Of a stretch of DNA of 33,402 bases, positions 7,698-16,202 are shown one piece after another (the stretch's first letter is position 1; each line of letters begins with the position of its first letter). Origin of the DNA: JBHWPB01 sp043424675 (GTDB lineage Bacteria > Bacillota > Bacilli > Lactobacillales > Carnobacteriaceae_A); contig JBHWPB010000040.1 in the NCBI GenBank assembly GCA_043424675.1, positions 1 through 33,402 of the forward strand, read 5' to 3'. The position numbers and the translations under genes were made by a program. The notes below the pieces were generated by a model that worked only from the letters and a program-made list of their open reading frames with translations, did no database searches and had not been told where the DNA came from.

Positions 7698-9167
7698 TTA
7701 ATTTATATGTTCCATAGCATACTCTAAGTGTTCTTGTGTCTTGTCATGACCCAGCAGTTCGATGGTGTCATTCAAGGATGGCCCATGGACTTCACCTGAA
7801 ACAGCGGCGCGGATCGGCATGTATAAATTTTTGCCTTTGACACCGGTCTCTTTTTGAACAGCTTTAATAGCAGGCTGGATATTTTCGGAGGTGAAGTCTT
7901 CTACTTCTGCCAAGTGCTTTTTGAAGGATTCTAACACTTCAGGCACCGTTTCTCCCTGAAGGACCTCAATTGCGTCAGCTGAATACTTCATCTCATCTCT
8001 GAAGAAGAGTTCTGACAACTCAACGATTTGAGAAGCATGACTCATCTGCTCTTGGTAAAGAGCCACGATATGTGTCATATGATCCACTTCTTCTTTTGAC
8101 GGGTTCTCCGACATATAGCCTGCTGCTTGTAAGTGAGGGAAAGCTTTTTTTGCTACAACTTCAAGGTCTTCCTTCTGGATATATTCTTTCGAGATATAGT
8201 CTAATTTTTTCTGGTCAAAACTTGCCGGTGACGTGCTGAGACGTTCTGGATCAAAGATTTCAATCAATTCTTCGCGAGTAAATAACTCTTCCTCGCCTTC
8301 TGGTGACCAGCCTAAGAGAGCCAAGAAGTTGAAGAGTCCTTCTGGGTGGTAACCGAAGTCTTGATATTGTTCGATGAATTGTAGAATATGGGAGTCACGT
8401 TTGGAAAGCTTTTTGCCTGTTTCTCCATTAATGATCAAAGTCATATGACCAAACTGTGGCGGCTCCCAGCCCAGAGCTTCATAAATCATAAGCTGTTTCG
8501 GCGTGTTAGAAATATGATCGTCTCCGCGTAAGACATGAGAGATATCCATATAGTGGTCATCCACCACAACTCCGAAGTTATAAGTCGGTGTGCCGTCTTT
8601 TTTCATAATAATGAAGTCGCCGCCGACATCTTTCCCCTCAAAACGGATATCACCTTTTACAATATCGTTAAAGCGATATGCTTTTTCGCTGACACGGAAA
8701 CGGATTGCAGGCTCGCGTCCTTCCGCTTTAAATTTTTCTTCCTCTTCTAAGGTGAGATTGGCGTGTTTCCCGCTATAGTGAGGCGGTTCATTGCGATCCA
8801 TCTGGGCTTGACGCTCCGCTTCTAATTCTTCTGTTGTTTCGTAAGCTCTATAAGCGTAGTCTTTTTCTATCAATTCTTCTACGACACGCTGATAGAGATC
8901 ATTACGTTCAGATTGGCGGTAGGGACCGTAATCCCCCGGCTGATCTGGTCCTTCATCCCAGTCTATCCCCAGCCATTTCAAGTTATCTAATTGGCTTTTT
9001 TCTCCATCCTCGATGTTACGTTTCGTATCCGTATCTTCAATTCGAATAACAAATGTTCCATCAAAGTGGCGTGCAAATAAATAGTTAAATAATGCGGTAC
9101 GAGCATTCCCAATATGGAGATGACCAGTCGGGCTAGGCGCGTAACGTACTCGAATATCTTCTGACAT
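7698..9167 (-). CDS. gltX: Glutamyl-tRNA synthetase
   Basis: A 489-residue class I synthetase that attaches glutamate to tRNA-Glu (and to tRNA-Gln in organisms using GatCAB; those genes are not in this window). The HIGH motif is APSPTGHLHIGNARTALFNY (residues 11-30). The KLSKR motif is GKKLSKRDS (about 253). VLRGDDHISNTPKQ and the C-terminal anticodon-binding helical bundle are present. Length is standard. The ATG at 9167 has GGAG 6 nt upstream. It sits between yacL and cysS on the same strand, as in Bacillus but without ispD and ispF. Confidence 0.96.
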   Translation of the reverse strand: MSEDIRVRYAPSPTGHLHIGNARTALFNYLFARHFDGTFVIRIEDTDTKRNIEDGEKSQLDNLKWLGIDWDEGPDQPGDYGPYRQSERNDLYQRVVEELIEKDYAYRAYETTEELEAERQAQMDRNEPPHYSGKHANLTLEEEEKFKAEGREPAIRFRVSEKAYRFNDIVKGDIRFEGKDVGGDFIIMKKDGTPTYNFGVVVDDHYMDISHVLRGDDHISNTPKQLMIYEALGWEPPQFGHMTLIINGETGKKLSKRDSHILQFIEQYQDFGYHPEGLFNFLALLGWSPEGEEELFTREELIEIFDPERLSTSPASFDQKKLDYISKEYIQKEDLEVVAKKAFPHLQAAGYMSENPSKEEVDHMTHIVALYQEQMSHASQIVELSELFFRDEMKYSADAIEVLQGETVPEVLESFKKHLAEVEDFTSENIQPAIKAVQKETGVKGKNLYMPIRAAVSGEVHGPSLNDTIELLGHDKTQEHLEYAMEHIN

Positions 9168-9278
9168 TGTAAGCTCCTTTATTTATCTTATTCTTATTTT
9201 TGTAAATCTTTCACCTATAATCTACCACTTTTTCAGAAAAAATTCTATCTCTGTGCAGATTATCTCGAATGAACGTAC

Positions 9279-10415
9279 TTAATCGTCAGCAATTTTTGCA
9301 AAAATCATACGACCTGCTGAAGTTTGAAGGGAACTTGTGACAACTACGTCGAGCGTTTCGTTGAGGTGGTGTTTCCCTTCTTCTACGACAATCATCGTTC
9401 CGTCAGAAAGGTATCCTACGCCTTGCGCGCGTTCAGTTCCTTCTTTAACAATCGTAACAGTCATTTTCTCACCAGGAATAACAAGCGGTTTGACTGAGTT
9501 TGCCAGTTCGTTGACGTTTAAGACAGGCGTGTTTTGAAATTCCGCTACCTTGTTCAAGTTATAGTCATTTGTTACGAGCGTTCCTTCGAGTTTATTGGCG
9601 AGAACGACTAATTTTTCATCGACTTCTTTCGCTTCATCTAACTCGTCATGAACGATTTGAAGTGGAAGTTGCTCGTTCTTTTGTAAATCGTTCAGGATAT
9701 CCAGGCCTCGTCTCCCGCGTTCGCGTTTCAAACTATCTGAAGAGTCTGCGATCTGCTGCAGTTCTTTTAAAACATAATCAGAAACAATTAAAGTTCCTTC
9801 TAAAAAACCTGTCTCTAAAACCTCTTTGATTCTTCCATCAATAATCACGCTGGTATCCAATACTTTGTATTGCCTAAAGTTCATTTCTTCTTGAGCTTCT
9901 GTCAATAGCTCTTCTCTACTTTGTTCTTTATCTTTTTCTCGATTACGCTCCGCCACATTTGTAAAGATCTCTTGAATTTCTTCTCTCCTCGACGTCGCTA
10001 TACGGAATCCAAAATAAGAGAGAGCAACTGAAATGATGATGGGCAGAATATTACTGATGAAAGGGAGTTGTAACCCTATTAAAGTTAAATTGACTAACCA
10101 CGCGAGAATAAGTCCTAAAATAATACCGATAACACCAAACAATATATACGCTAGGCTCAACTGACTCAATAATTCTTCTGTTTTTTCTAAACCTCTCAAC
10201 AAATAATCTCTCGTCGCTAAACTGATAAGGTATAAGATAAGTCCACCAAGAATAATATTGACTATAAAATTATTGATAAATTGAGGAACAGGAACAGGGA
10301 GAAGTTGATAAACAGTGGGTAAAAAATAGAAACCAAGATACGCCCCAATCAATACAAACAAGATGGTGATAACAACAACCTTAGCACCGGGTCTGTTATT
10401 CTTTTCTTCACTCAT
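9279..10415 (-). CDS. yacL: PIN/TRAM-domain membrane protein (YacL)
   Basis: A 378-residue protein with four predicted N-terminal membrane helices (about residues 14-160), a cytoplasmic PIN nuclease-like domain and a C-terminal TRAM RNA-binding domain. The PIN start is YKVLDTSVIIDGRI (about 190) with its Asp. DYVLKELQQIADSS gives the Glu, and KVLDTS...LVTNDYNLNKVAEF gives the later acidic positions. The TRAM region is around LVIPGEKMTVTIVKEGTERAQGVGYLSDGTMIVVE, read here in two adjacent pieces. The start at 10415 is preceded by GGAGG at 7 nt; a TTG further upstream would bury that site. The YacL role is unsettled; membrane-linked RNase is inferred. It lies 27 nt after radA, likely in one transcript. 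Confidence 0.9.
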   Translation of the reverse strand: MSEEKNNRPGAKVVVITILFVLIGAYLGFYFLPTVYQLLPVPVPQFINNFIVNIILGGLILYLISLATRDYLLRGLEKTEELLSQLSLAYILFGVIGIILGLILAWLVNLTLIGLQLPFISNILPIIISVALSYFGFRIATSRREEIQEIFTNVAERNREKDKEQSREELLTEAQEEMNFRQYKVLDTSVIIDGRIKEVLETGFLEGTLIVSDYVLKELQQIADSSDSLKRERGRRGLDILNDLQKNEQLPLQIVHDELDEAKEVDEKLVVLANKLEGTLVTNDYNLNKVAEFQNTPVLNVNELANSVKPLVIPGEKMTVTIVKEGTERAQGVGYLSDGTMIVVEEGKHHLNETLDVVVTSSLQTSAGRMIFAKIADD

Positions 10416-10442
10416 GTATAGCCTCCTTTCCAAACTCTAAAG

Positions 10443-11813
10443 TCACGCTTTCTTAAATACTTTTTTCAAACATTCTTTGATCGTTCTAACTCCTACAACT
10501 TCTATTTTCGTATCTTTTTTCATGTCACTGAGGTTATGGTATGGAATATAAATCTTATTGAAACCTAACTTTTCTGCTTCATTGATACGTTGTTCAACAC
10601 GGTTGACACGGCGAATTTCTCCTGTCAGTCCCAGCTCACCGATAAAACTTTCTTTCGCACTAGTTTCTTCATTGAGATAACTTGACGCGATACTCATCGC
10701 AATCGCTAAGTCAATAGCCGGCTCGTCTAAACGTACGCCCCCTGAAGCTTTAAGGTAAGCATCCTGGTTCTGGAGCAATAGATCGCCTCGTTTTTCTAGA
10801 ACTGCAATAATCAAAGAAACTCTGTTCTGGTTCAAGCCTTGCGATGTTCTTTTTGCATTACCAAAGGCAGTCGGCGTAAGCAAGGCCTGTATCTCTGCTA
10901 AAATAGGACGGGTTCCTTCCATAGAAACAACAACAGCAGAGCCTGAAGCGCCTTCCAAACGCTCTTCCAAGAAAAGCTCAGAAGGATTAAGCACTTCACG
11001 AAGCCCTTTTTCCCGCATGTCAAAGACACCGATTTCGTTGGTCGAGCCGTAGCGGTTTTTCACTGCGCGCAAGATACGGAAGGAATAATCCTGATCTCCT
11101 TCAAAATATAAAACGGTGTCCACCATATGTTCTAAAATCCGTGGACCAGCAATATTGCCTTGCTTGGTGACGTGTCCTACAAGGAAAATAGTAATCTGAT
11201 TGCGTTTCGCTACTCTGGCTAGTTCTGCAGCAGATTCGCGAACTTGCGAGACACTTCCCGCTGAACTTTCAATATCAGGGTGATTCATCGTCTGGATAGA
11301 GTCGATCACCACATAACGGGCATCCGTACTCTCGATAGCATTAATAATCGATGTTAAATCTGTTTCTCCGTAAATGTAAAAATCGGAATCGATGAGATCT
11401 AAACGTTCTGCTCTCATTTTAATCTGGTTCTCGCTCTCTTCTCCGGTCACATAGAGAACTTCATCCCCGGTTTGGGACAGTTCAGCAGAAACCTGCAGGA
11501 GCATAGTAGATTTCCCTATCCCGGGGTCCCCACCGATGAGAACCAAAGAACCAGGAACGACACCGCCTCCCAACACACGGTTAAATTCTCCCATTGTGGT
11601 TTTAACACGAGCATGGGCTTCAGCTTCGATGTCTTTAACTTTTCTAGGCTTCGAACGCTGGCCTTCGAAGTTTTCAGAGCTTTCTTGCTTCTTGCCGCCA
11701 GTACGCTCCTCTACCATTGTATTCCATGAGCCGCAGCTTGGACATTTTCCCATCCATTTTGCCGATTCATAGCCACATTCTTGACAGATAAAAACTGTTT
11801 TTTGTTTTGCCAT
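10443..11813 (-). CDS. radA: DNA repair protein RadA
   Basis: A 456-residue RadA (Sms), a RecA-like hexameric helicase that drives branch migration during recombination. The N-terminal zinc finger reads CQECGYESAKWMGKCPSCGSW (CxxC...CxxC) across residues 10-30. Walker A is GGDPGIGKST (about 93), Walker B is YVVIDSIQT, and the RadA-specific KNRYGSTNEIG motif is about 255. The C-terminal Lon-protease-like domain starts around 285 (GGVRLDEPAIDLAIAMSIAS). Length is standard. The start has an AAAGGAGG site 6 nt upstream. dut precedes it by 75 nt on the same strand, a frequent Lactobacillales arrangement; disA, which follows radA in Bacillus, is absent. Confidence 0.96.
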   Translation of the reverse strand: MAKQKTVFICQECGYESAKWMGKCPSCGSWNTMVEERTGGKKQESSENFEGQRSKPRKVKDIEAEAHARVKTTMGEFNRVLGGGVVPGSLVLIGGDPGIGKSTMLLQVSAELSQTGDEVLYVTGEESENQIKMRAERLDLIDSDFYIYGETDLTSIINAIESTDARYVVIDSIQTMNHPDIESSAGSVSQVRESAAELARVAKRNQITIFLVGHVTKQGNIAGPRILEHMVDTVLYFEGDQDYSFRILRAVKNRYGSTNEIGVFDMREKGLREVLNPSELFLEERLEGASGSAVVVSMEGTRPILAEIQALLTPTAFGNAKRTSQGLNQNRVSLIIAVLEKRGDLLLQNQDAYLKASGGVRLDEPAIDLAIAMSIASSYLNEETSAKESFIGELGLTGEIRRVNRVEQRINEAEKLGFNKIYIPYHNLSDMKKDTKIEVVGVRTIKECLKKVFKKA

Positions 11814-11888
11814 TTTTAACCTCCTTTCTGTTTAGTATATCTTATATTTTACCACATTTATGGCAGAGTACTAAGAATAGCCCATCAT

Positions 11889-12383
11889 TTAACTACCCGA
11901 TGAGCCAAATCCGCCAGAACGGTCTTTTTCAGGTTCTGTTTCATCCGAAACTTGCTGATAGGCCATGAAAATACCCTGGCAGATCCGGTCACCTTTTTTT
12001 ACAGTATAATCTTCTGCTCCGTAATTTAAGAGCTGCATGAAAATCTCACCTTCATTATCGGCATTTCCATAATAATCGCTGTCGATAATCCCCACTCCAT
12101 TCGGCAAAGCGAGCTGCCGTTTCAATGGACTACTGGACCGATTGACTAACATCAGGAATTCATCTTCTGGCATAAAAGCTTTAACACCTGTCGGTACTAA
12201 AGTAGAGACAAGTACGGCTTTCTCAATGGTTTCTGTGTTTTTATCAAAAGCTTTCCAAATTGTAGGAACCACCGTGTCTTGAGCAGCATAAAAATCATAG
12301 CCCGCTGCCGCTTTTGTCGAACGGGTCGGCAGCCACACATCTTCAGGATTGTAATGGGATACTTTTTCAAATCCTCTGATCAT
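11889..12383 (-). CDS. dut: Deoxyuridine 5'-triphosphate nucleotidohydrolase (dUTPase)
   Basis: A 164-residue trimeric-type dUTPase that converts dUTP to dUMP and pyrophosphate. All five motifs are seen: AAAGYDFYA (motif 1), NRSSSPLKRQLALPNG (motif 2), GIIDSDYYGN (motif 3, catalytic Asp), KKGDRICQGIF (motif 4) and DRSGGFGSSG (motif 5, glycine-rich arm). There is an insertion between motifs 1 and 2 (about residues 30-60), as in the longer Firmicute forms. The start is ATG at 12383, 6 nt from AGGAGG. The open frame upstream to 12467 has no support. First gene of the dut-radA-yacL run. Confidence 0.93.
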   Translation of the reverse strand: MIRGFEKVSHYNPEDVWLPTRSTKAAAGYDFYAAQDTVVPTIWKAFDKNTETIEKAVLVSTLVPTGVKAFMPEDEFLMLVNRSSSPLKRQLALPNGVGIIDSDYYGNADNEGEIFMQLLNYGAEDYTVKKGDRICQGIFMAYQQVSDETEPEKDRSGGFGSSGS

Positions 12384-12549
12384 AAAGAGCCTCCTTACTA
12401 TAAATGATACCCTTATCTTACTATATATTTTCAAAATAAGGATGATATTCTCTGTTTTTTCAGACAACTTATTTTTTTACGACTTCTTTTCGTGTTAGAT
12501 TAATAATGTAAGGTGTTTTAATATGATAGAGAATCAGAAAAGGGAGGAT

Positions 12550-12568
12550 GTATAGGATTATCCTATAC
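12550..12568. repeat. Perfect 19-bp dyad before the YneR-like gene
   Basis: GTATAGGATTATCCTATAC is a perfect 9-1-9 palindrome. It lies between an AAGGGAGG ribosome-binding sequence (ending at 12547) and the likely start codon at 12578. It may be a Fur-family-like operator, or an RNA hairpin that shortens the distance from SD to start. Confidence 0.6.
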
Positions 12569-12577
12569 GACACAAAT

Positions 12578-12865
12578 ATGGAGATGAGAATTTCAGATAT
12601 AGCAATGAATTTTTTTAAGAAAGAGATGGATCCGCCTGAAGGTCGCGGCATTCGTCTTAAGGGAAAAGTATATGGAAGCACCAATATTCACGAAGGGATT
12701 TCTGTTGCCGTCAGTGTGGAAGCACCTAAAGATCCTTTCATAAGCATCGAAGAAGATGGCGTCCTCATCTTTGCTGAGAAAGAAGATCAGTGGCTCTTCG
12801 CAGACCACGACTTAGAAATAGATTATGATGAAGACTTGGAGCGACCAACTTTTTTCTTTGTCTAA
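12578..12865 (+). CDS. HesB/YneR-like iron-sulfur-biogenesis-type protein
   Basis: A 95-residue acidic protein of the HesB/IscA superfamily, YneR branch. Recognisable segments are the N-terminal MRISDIAMNFFKKEM helix, DPPEGRGIRLKGKVYG, the GISVAVSVEAP strand and the ending LFADHDLEIDYD. The cysteines that ligate iron or a cluster in IscA are absent; YneR-type proteins often lack them, and their function is unknown. Start choice matters. The ATG at 12548 abuts the SD with no spacing, while the ATG at 12578 gives the usual family length and N-terminus but sits 30 nt beyond the SD, with the perfect dyad between. It is divergent from dut and followed by a terminator. Confidence 0.75.
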   Translation: MEMRISDIAMNFFKKEMDPPEGRGIRLKGKVYGSTNIHEGISVAVSVEAPKDPFISIEEDGVLIFAEKEDQWLFADHDLEIDYDEDLERPTFFFV

Positions 12866-12881
12866 GAATAAAAGATACGAG

Positions 12882-12921
12882 ATTCTCTAACATAAAATTA
12901 AAATGTTAGAGAATTTTTATT
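12882..12921 (+). terminator. Terminator after the YneR-like gene
   Basis: ATTCTCTAACAT (12882-12893) and ATGTTAGAGAAT (12903-12914) form a perfect 12-bp stem followed by a T-rich run. Confidence 0.88.
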
Positions 12922-12967
12922 TTTAAAATAAATATTCCAGCTCTTTCAATTCTAAACTTTTAGTACA

Positions 12968-12983
12968 GTCTGTGTAAACAGAC
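12968..12983. promoter_or_regulatory. Dyad upstream of the UvrA-like gene
   Basis: GTCTGT-GTAA-ACAGAC is a perfect 6-4-6 inverted repeat, 55 nt before the start codon. The size suits a TetR-family operator. No regulator gene is adjacent and I cannot place a clear promoter around it. Confidence 0.45.
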
Positions 12984-13037
12984 ACTTTTCATCTTTAGTG
13001 GTAAGCTGAAAGAACAGATTCGCAAGGAGGTTTTCTA

Positions 13038-15302
13038 ATGGAAGATCAGATCATGTTGCGTGGGATGCGCGAGAACAACTTAAAGAATATCGATTTAACC
13101 CTTCCTAAAAACAAACTTATTGTATTCACTGGTATTTCTGGTTCAGGCAAGAGTTCTGTCGTCTTCGACACGATTGCTGCCGAAAGCATGCGTCAGATGG
13201 AACAGAACTATTCCCAATATCTCAGACGCCATATGGAGCTCCATGAACGACCGCAGACCGATGTCATGAAAAATTTGACCTCTGCTATTGTCATTGAGCA
13301 ACGCCAGATACGGGGTGGTAAGCGTTCAACAGTGGGAACCTATATGGATTTAGGACCTTTGATTCGCTTACTCTACTCGCGGATTGGAGACCCACAAGTT
13401 GGCGAAGCAATTGACTTTTCCAGTCACAGCTCATTCGGTCAGTGTCCCACCTGTTCAGGGAATGGAGAAATTATAACACCGGATATCGACAAACTCGTCG
13501 ATTTTGACAAGTCTCTCCGTGATTATGCGGTTCAGTTCAAGCCTCTTTCTCCTGCTGGCTGGCAGGGACGCTGGATGATCACAGGGGGAATTTTTGACCC
13601 GGATACACCTTTGAAAGATTGGTCTAAAGATAAACTGGATCTTTTCTTATATGGACACCCTGAGGGAAAAGAAGTCATCATGCCTTTCCACACTAAAAAT
13701 GGTCCCCATCGATCCAAGTGGGACGGATTGCTCCCGCGTTTTCAACGTCTATATGTCGACCGTGATATCTCCAATTTAAAAGAGGTCGATGACGACGATG
13801 TCAAAGCGATGAGTTCAATAAAGCCCTGTCCGACTTGCGAAGGAACAGGACTCAATCCTAAGGTATTAGCATCTAAAATAAACGGAATACATATCGCAGA
13901 AATGTATAACCTGGAAATGGAGCCTCTTCTAGAAAAACTTGAAGAGATCGAAGACCCTCTCGGTACTCCCTTAACTGAGCAAGCGATTCCTATCGTAGAG
14001 CAGATTATCAATATGGGGCTAGGGTATCTCAATCTCAATCGTCAAATTTCCACCCTTTCAGGTGGTGAAGCTCAGCGTTTGAAGATCGCAAGTCAGTTAG
14101 GTTCTACCCTCAATAACTTTACTTATATTCTGGACGAACCGAGTGCCGGCTTGCACCCTGAAGAAGTTTCACGCCTTATCAATACGATCAAGGACCTTCA
14201 GGACCAATATAATACTGTTATTGTCGTCGAACACAACTTGGAGATTATGAAAGAGGCCGATATAATTATAGAGATGGGGCCGAAAGCTGGGGCAGATGGC
14301 GGAGAGATCATTTACCAGGGCACGTTAGATGATATCTCAGACACTCCTACTGCCCGAGCCCTTCAGGAACCTTTGACTATAAACCCCACCCCTCGTAAGT
14401 GGAAAGATTCTTATCCTATTCGTCATGCGAATAAGAATAACTTGAAGGATATCAATATCGACGTACCTAAAGAAGTTTTAATCACAGTAGCAGGGGTTTC
14501 AGGCTCTGGGAAAAGTTCTCTCATGATTGAAGAATTCACTGAGCGCTATCCCGACGCTATTGTCGTGAACCAAAAGGGAATCGGAATTTCTTCTCGTTCG
14601 ACCTTGGCTACTTACATGGGAATCATGGACGATATTCGTAAGGTCTTCGCTAAGGAAACTAGCCAGCCTGCGGGCCTCTTCTCTTTTAACTCGTTGGGAG
14701 CCTGCCCGGTATGTCATGGAAAAGGTTACTTAGAGCCGGATGTCGCTTTTGCAGATCCTGTCACGATAGTCTGCGAGAATTGTCACGGCACCCGCTACTC
14801 ACGAGAAGCTTTATCCTATACTTACAAAGGTAAAACTATTGTGGAAATTTTAGAGCTTACAGTAGCAGAAAGCCTGGATTATTTTGAGAAAGAAAGGATC
14901 CTCAAACGCGTTCAAGCCTTAACTGATGTGGGTCTCAGTTACCTGACACTGGGTCAGTCGACGAATACGCTGTCCGGCGGAGAACTGCAGCGGCTGAAGC
15001 TTGCGAGCGAACTGCAGCACCAAGGAAAAATTTATCTCTTAGACGAGCCGTCCAGAGGGCTCCATCCCCAAGATACAGAACATTTAATGCGGCTCTTCAA
15101 TCGTTTAGTGAACCAAGGAAATACTGTTATCTTAATTGAACATAATCTTGAATTCCTAGCCAACAGTGACTGGGTCATTGAACTGGGACCTGAAGGCGGT
15201 AAAGGTGGCGGTCACGTGATTTATGAAGGTTTGCCAAAAGATCTTGTCAATCAAGAGACACCGACTGCTAGATGGGTAAGAAAAGCACTAGAGGGCTACT
15301 AA
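13038..15302 (+). CDS. Short UvrA-like excinuclease ABC ATPase (UvrA2 type)
   Basis: A 754-residue UvrA-family protein, about 190 residues shorter than canonical UvrA (about 940), as in class II/UvrA2 and DrrC-like proteins, which lack the UvrB-binding insertion. Both ABC modules are intact: Walker A GISGSGKSS (about 33) and GVSGSGKSS (about 484), signatures LSGGEAQRLKIAS and LSGGELQRLKLAS, and Walker B YILDEPSAGLHP and LLDEPSRGLHP. Zinc-type CxxC pairs are CPTCSGNG/CPTCEGTG in the first half and CPVCHGKG/CENCHGTR in the second. A consensus AAGGAGG site precedes the ATG. UvrA2 proteins are linked to tolerance of DNA-binding drugs in some bacteria. No uvrB or uvrC is here, so a normal repair role should not be assumed. 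Confidence 0.88.
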   Translation: MEDQIMLRGMRENNLKNIDLTLPKNKLIVFTGISGSGKSSVVFDTIAAESMRQMEQNYSQYLRRHMELHERPQTDVMKNLTSAIVIEQRQIRGGKRSTVGTYMDLGPLIRLLYSRIGDPQVGEAIDFSSHSSFGQCPTCSGNGEIITPDIDKLVDFDKSLRDYAVQFKPLSPAGWQGRWMITGGIFDPDTPLKDWSKDKLDLFLYGHPEGKEVIMPFHTKNGPHRSKWDGLLPRFQRLYVDRDISNLKEVDDDDVKAMSSIKPCPTCEGTGLNPKVLASKINGIHIAEMYNLEMEPLLEKLEEIEDPLGTPLTEQAIPIVEQIINMGLGYLNLNRQISTLSGGEAQRLKIASQLGSTLNNFTYILDEPSAGLHPEEVSRLINTIKDLQDQYNTVIVVEHNLEIMKEADIIIEMGPKAGADGGEIIYQGTLDDISDTPTARALQEPLTINPTPRKWKDSYPIRHANKNNLKDINIDVPKEVLITVAGVSGSGKSSLMIEEFTERYPDAIVVNQKGIGISSRSTLATYMGIMDDIRKVFAKETSQPAGLFSFNSLGACPVCHGKGYLEPDVAFADPVTIVCENCHGTRYSREALSYTYKGKTIVEILELTVAESLDYFEKERILKRVQALTDVGLSYLTLGQSTNTLSGGELQRLKLASELQHQGKIYLLDEPSRGLHPQDTEHLMRLFNRLVNQGNTVILIEHNLEFLANSDWVIELGPEGGKGGGHVIYEGLPKDLVNQETPTARWVRKALEGY

Positions 15303-15347
15303 AGTAGGCGATAAGTTTTCTGCTTGAAATTTTCTAGACAAACGGCT

Positions 15348-15377
15348 TTCACATTTACCCTCTCGTAGATTTATAGA
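15348..15377 (+). promoter_or_regulatory. Possible promoter of the rhodanese gene
   Basis: TTCACA (15348-15353), 18-nt spacer and TATAGA (15372-15377), 55 nt before the start. The match is moderate and no terminator separates the gene from the UvrA-like gene, so readthrough is also possible. Confidence 0.35.
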
Positions 15378-15431
15378 TACCGCATAAGAACCCTTTATGA
15401 GATAATTAACTTGACAAAAAGGAGGAAGAGA

Positions 15432-16028
15432 ATGAAACAACTTAATTATAATGATCTTCAAGATATTCAACTTGTCGATCTTCGTCCACAATTTGCCTTT
15501 CAAGCCGGACACATTAAAAACAGTCTCAATCTTATTCCTAGGAATTTCGAAACCTACAGTGAATATTACTTAGATAAAGAAAAAGATCTTATTTTTATCG
15601 TAGACCAATATGATCAAGAGGATTTAGACGAAGCTATTCAAATTGCCAATGAAAAGAGATTTAATCTTTTAGGTTATGTTTTGATAGAGAACATCCCCGA
15701 GGAAGATTTAGTGACATTAGATACAGCGACAGCTTCTAAGTTGCTCGATCAAAAAGAAGAAGATTATATCTTGTTAGATGTCCGCAATGCTGATGAGATC
15801 ACACGACCAGCTCCTGAAAAAAACCTAATTACTATTCCTTTGGAAGAGCTGCCGGCGAAATTAAAAGAGTTGGAGACAGATAAAAAAGTCTACACCCTGT
15901 GCGGTTCTGGAAATCGAGCAACAGCAGCGTCTTCTTATTTAGAATGTAAAGGTTATTCAACTGCTGTCATTGAAGGCGGAATACAGAAAGTACAAGAAGA
16001 ACAGGAAAGAAGAAAAAACAAGATATAA
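15432..16028 (+). CDS. Tandem rhodanese-domain protein
   Basis: A 198-residue protein with two rhodanese-like halves. The C-terminal half (about residues 95-195) is a complete single domain with YILLDVRNADE and the active-site loop CGSGNRATAAS, so the persulfide-forming Cys is present. The N-terminal half (about 1-85) has the rhodanese opening IQLVDLRPQFAFQAGHIKNSLNL in two parts but FIVDQYDQED where the Cys loop should be, so it looks inactive. Such proteins move sulfane sulfur or act in redox signalling; the partner is unknown. The start at 15432 has GGAGG 6 nt upstream; the in-frame start at 15411 has no site. Confidence 0.85.
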   Translation: MKQLNYNDLQDIQLVDLRPQFAFQAGHIKNSLNLIPRNFETYSEYYLDKEKDLIFIVDQYDQEDLDEAIQIANEKRFNLLGYVLIENIPEEDLVTLDTATASKLLDQKEEDYILLDVRNADEITRPAPEKNLITIPLEELPAKLKELETDKKVYTLCGSGNRATAASSYLECKGYSTAVIEGGIQKVQEEQERRKNKI

Positions 16029-16052
16029 TTTCATTTTGAGCTATTCCAGCTA

Positions 16053-16079
16053 AAGGACACGAGGGACGTGTTCTTTTTT
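16053..16079 (+). terminator. Terminator after the rhodanese gene
   Basis: GGACACG pairs with CGTGTTC (one G-U pair) around AGGGA, followed by TTTTTT. Confidence 0.8.
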
Positions 16080-16202
16080 GTTAAAGATTGTGTTTCACTG
16101 CTATTTTTGGTAGAGTCGTAAACAATATTATCAGTCTGGGTTGGAAAACATTAAGGAGGAAGCAAGTTGTCTATTCTTTAACAAATGAGAGGGGAAATTG
16201 GT

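Noticed and set aside
12384..12467. N-terminal extension of dUTPase
   Set aside because: No SD and low-complexity sequence; the family start at 12383 has AGGAGG.
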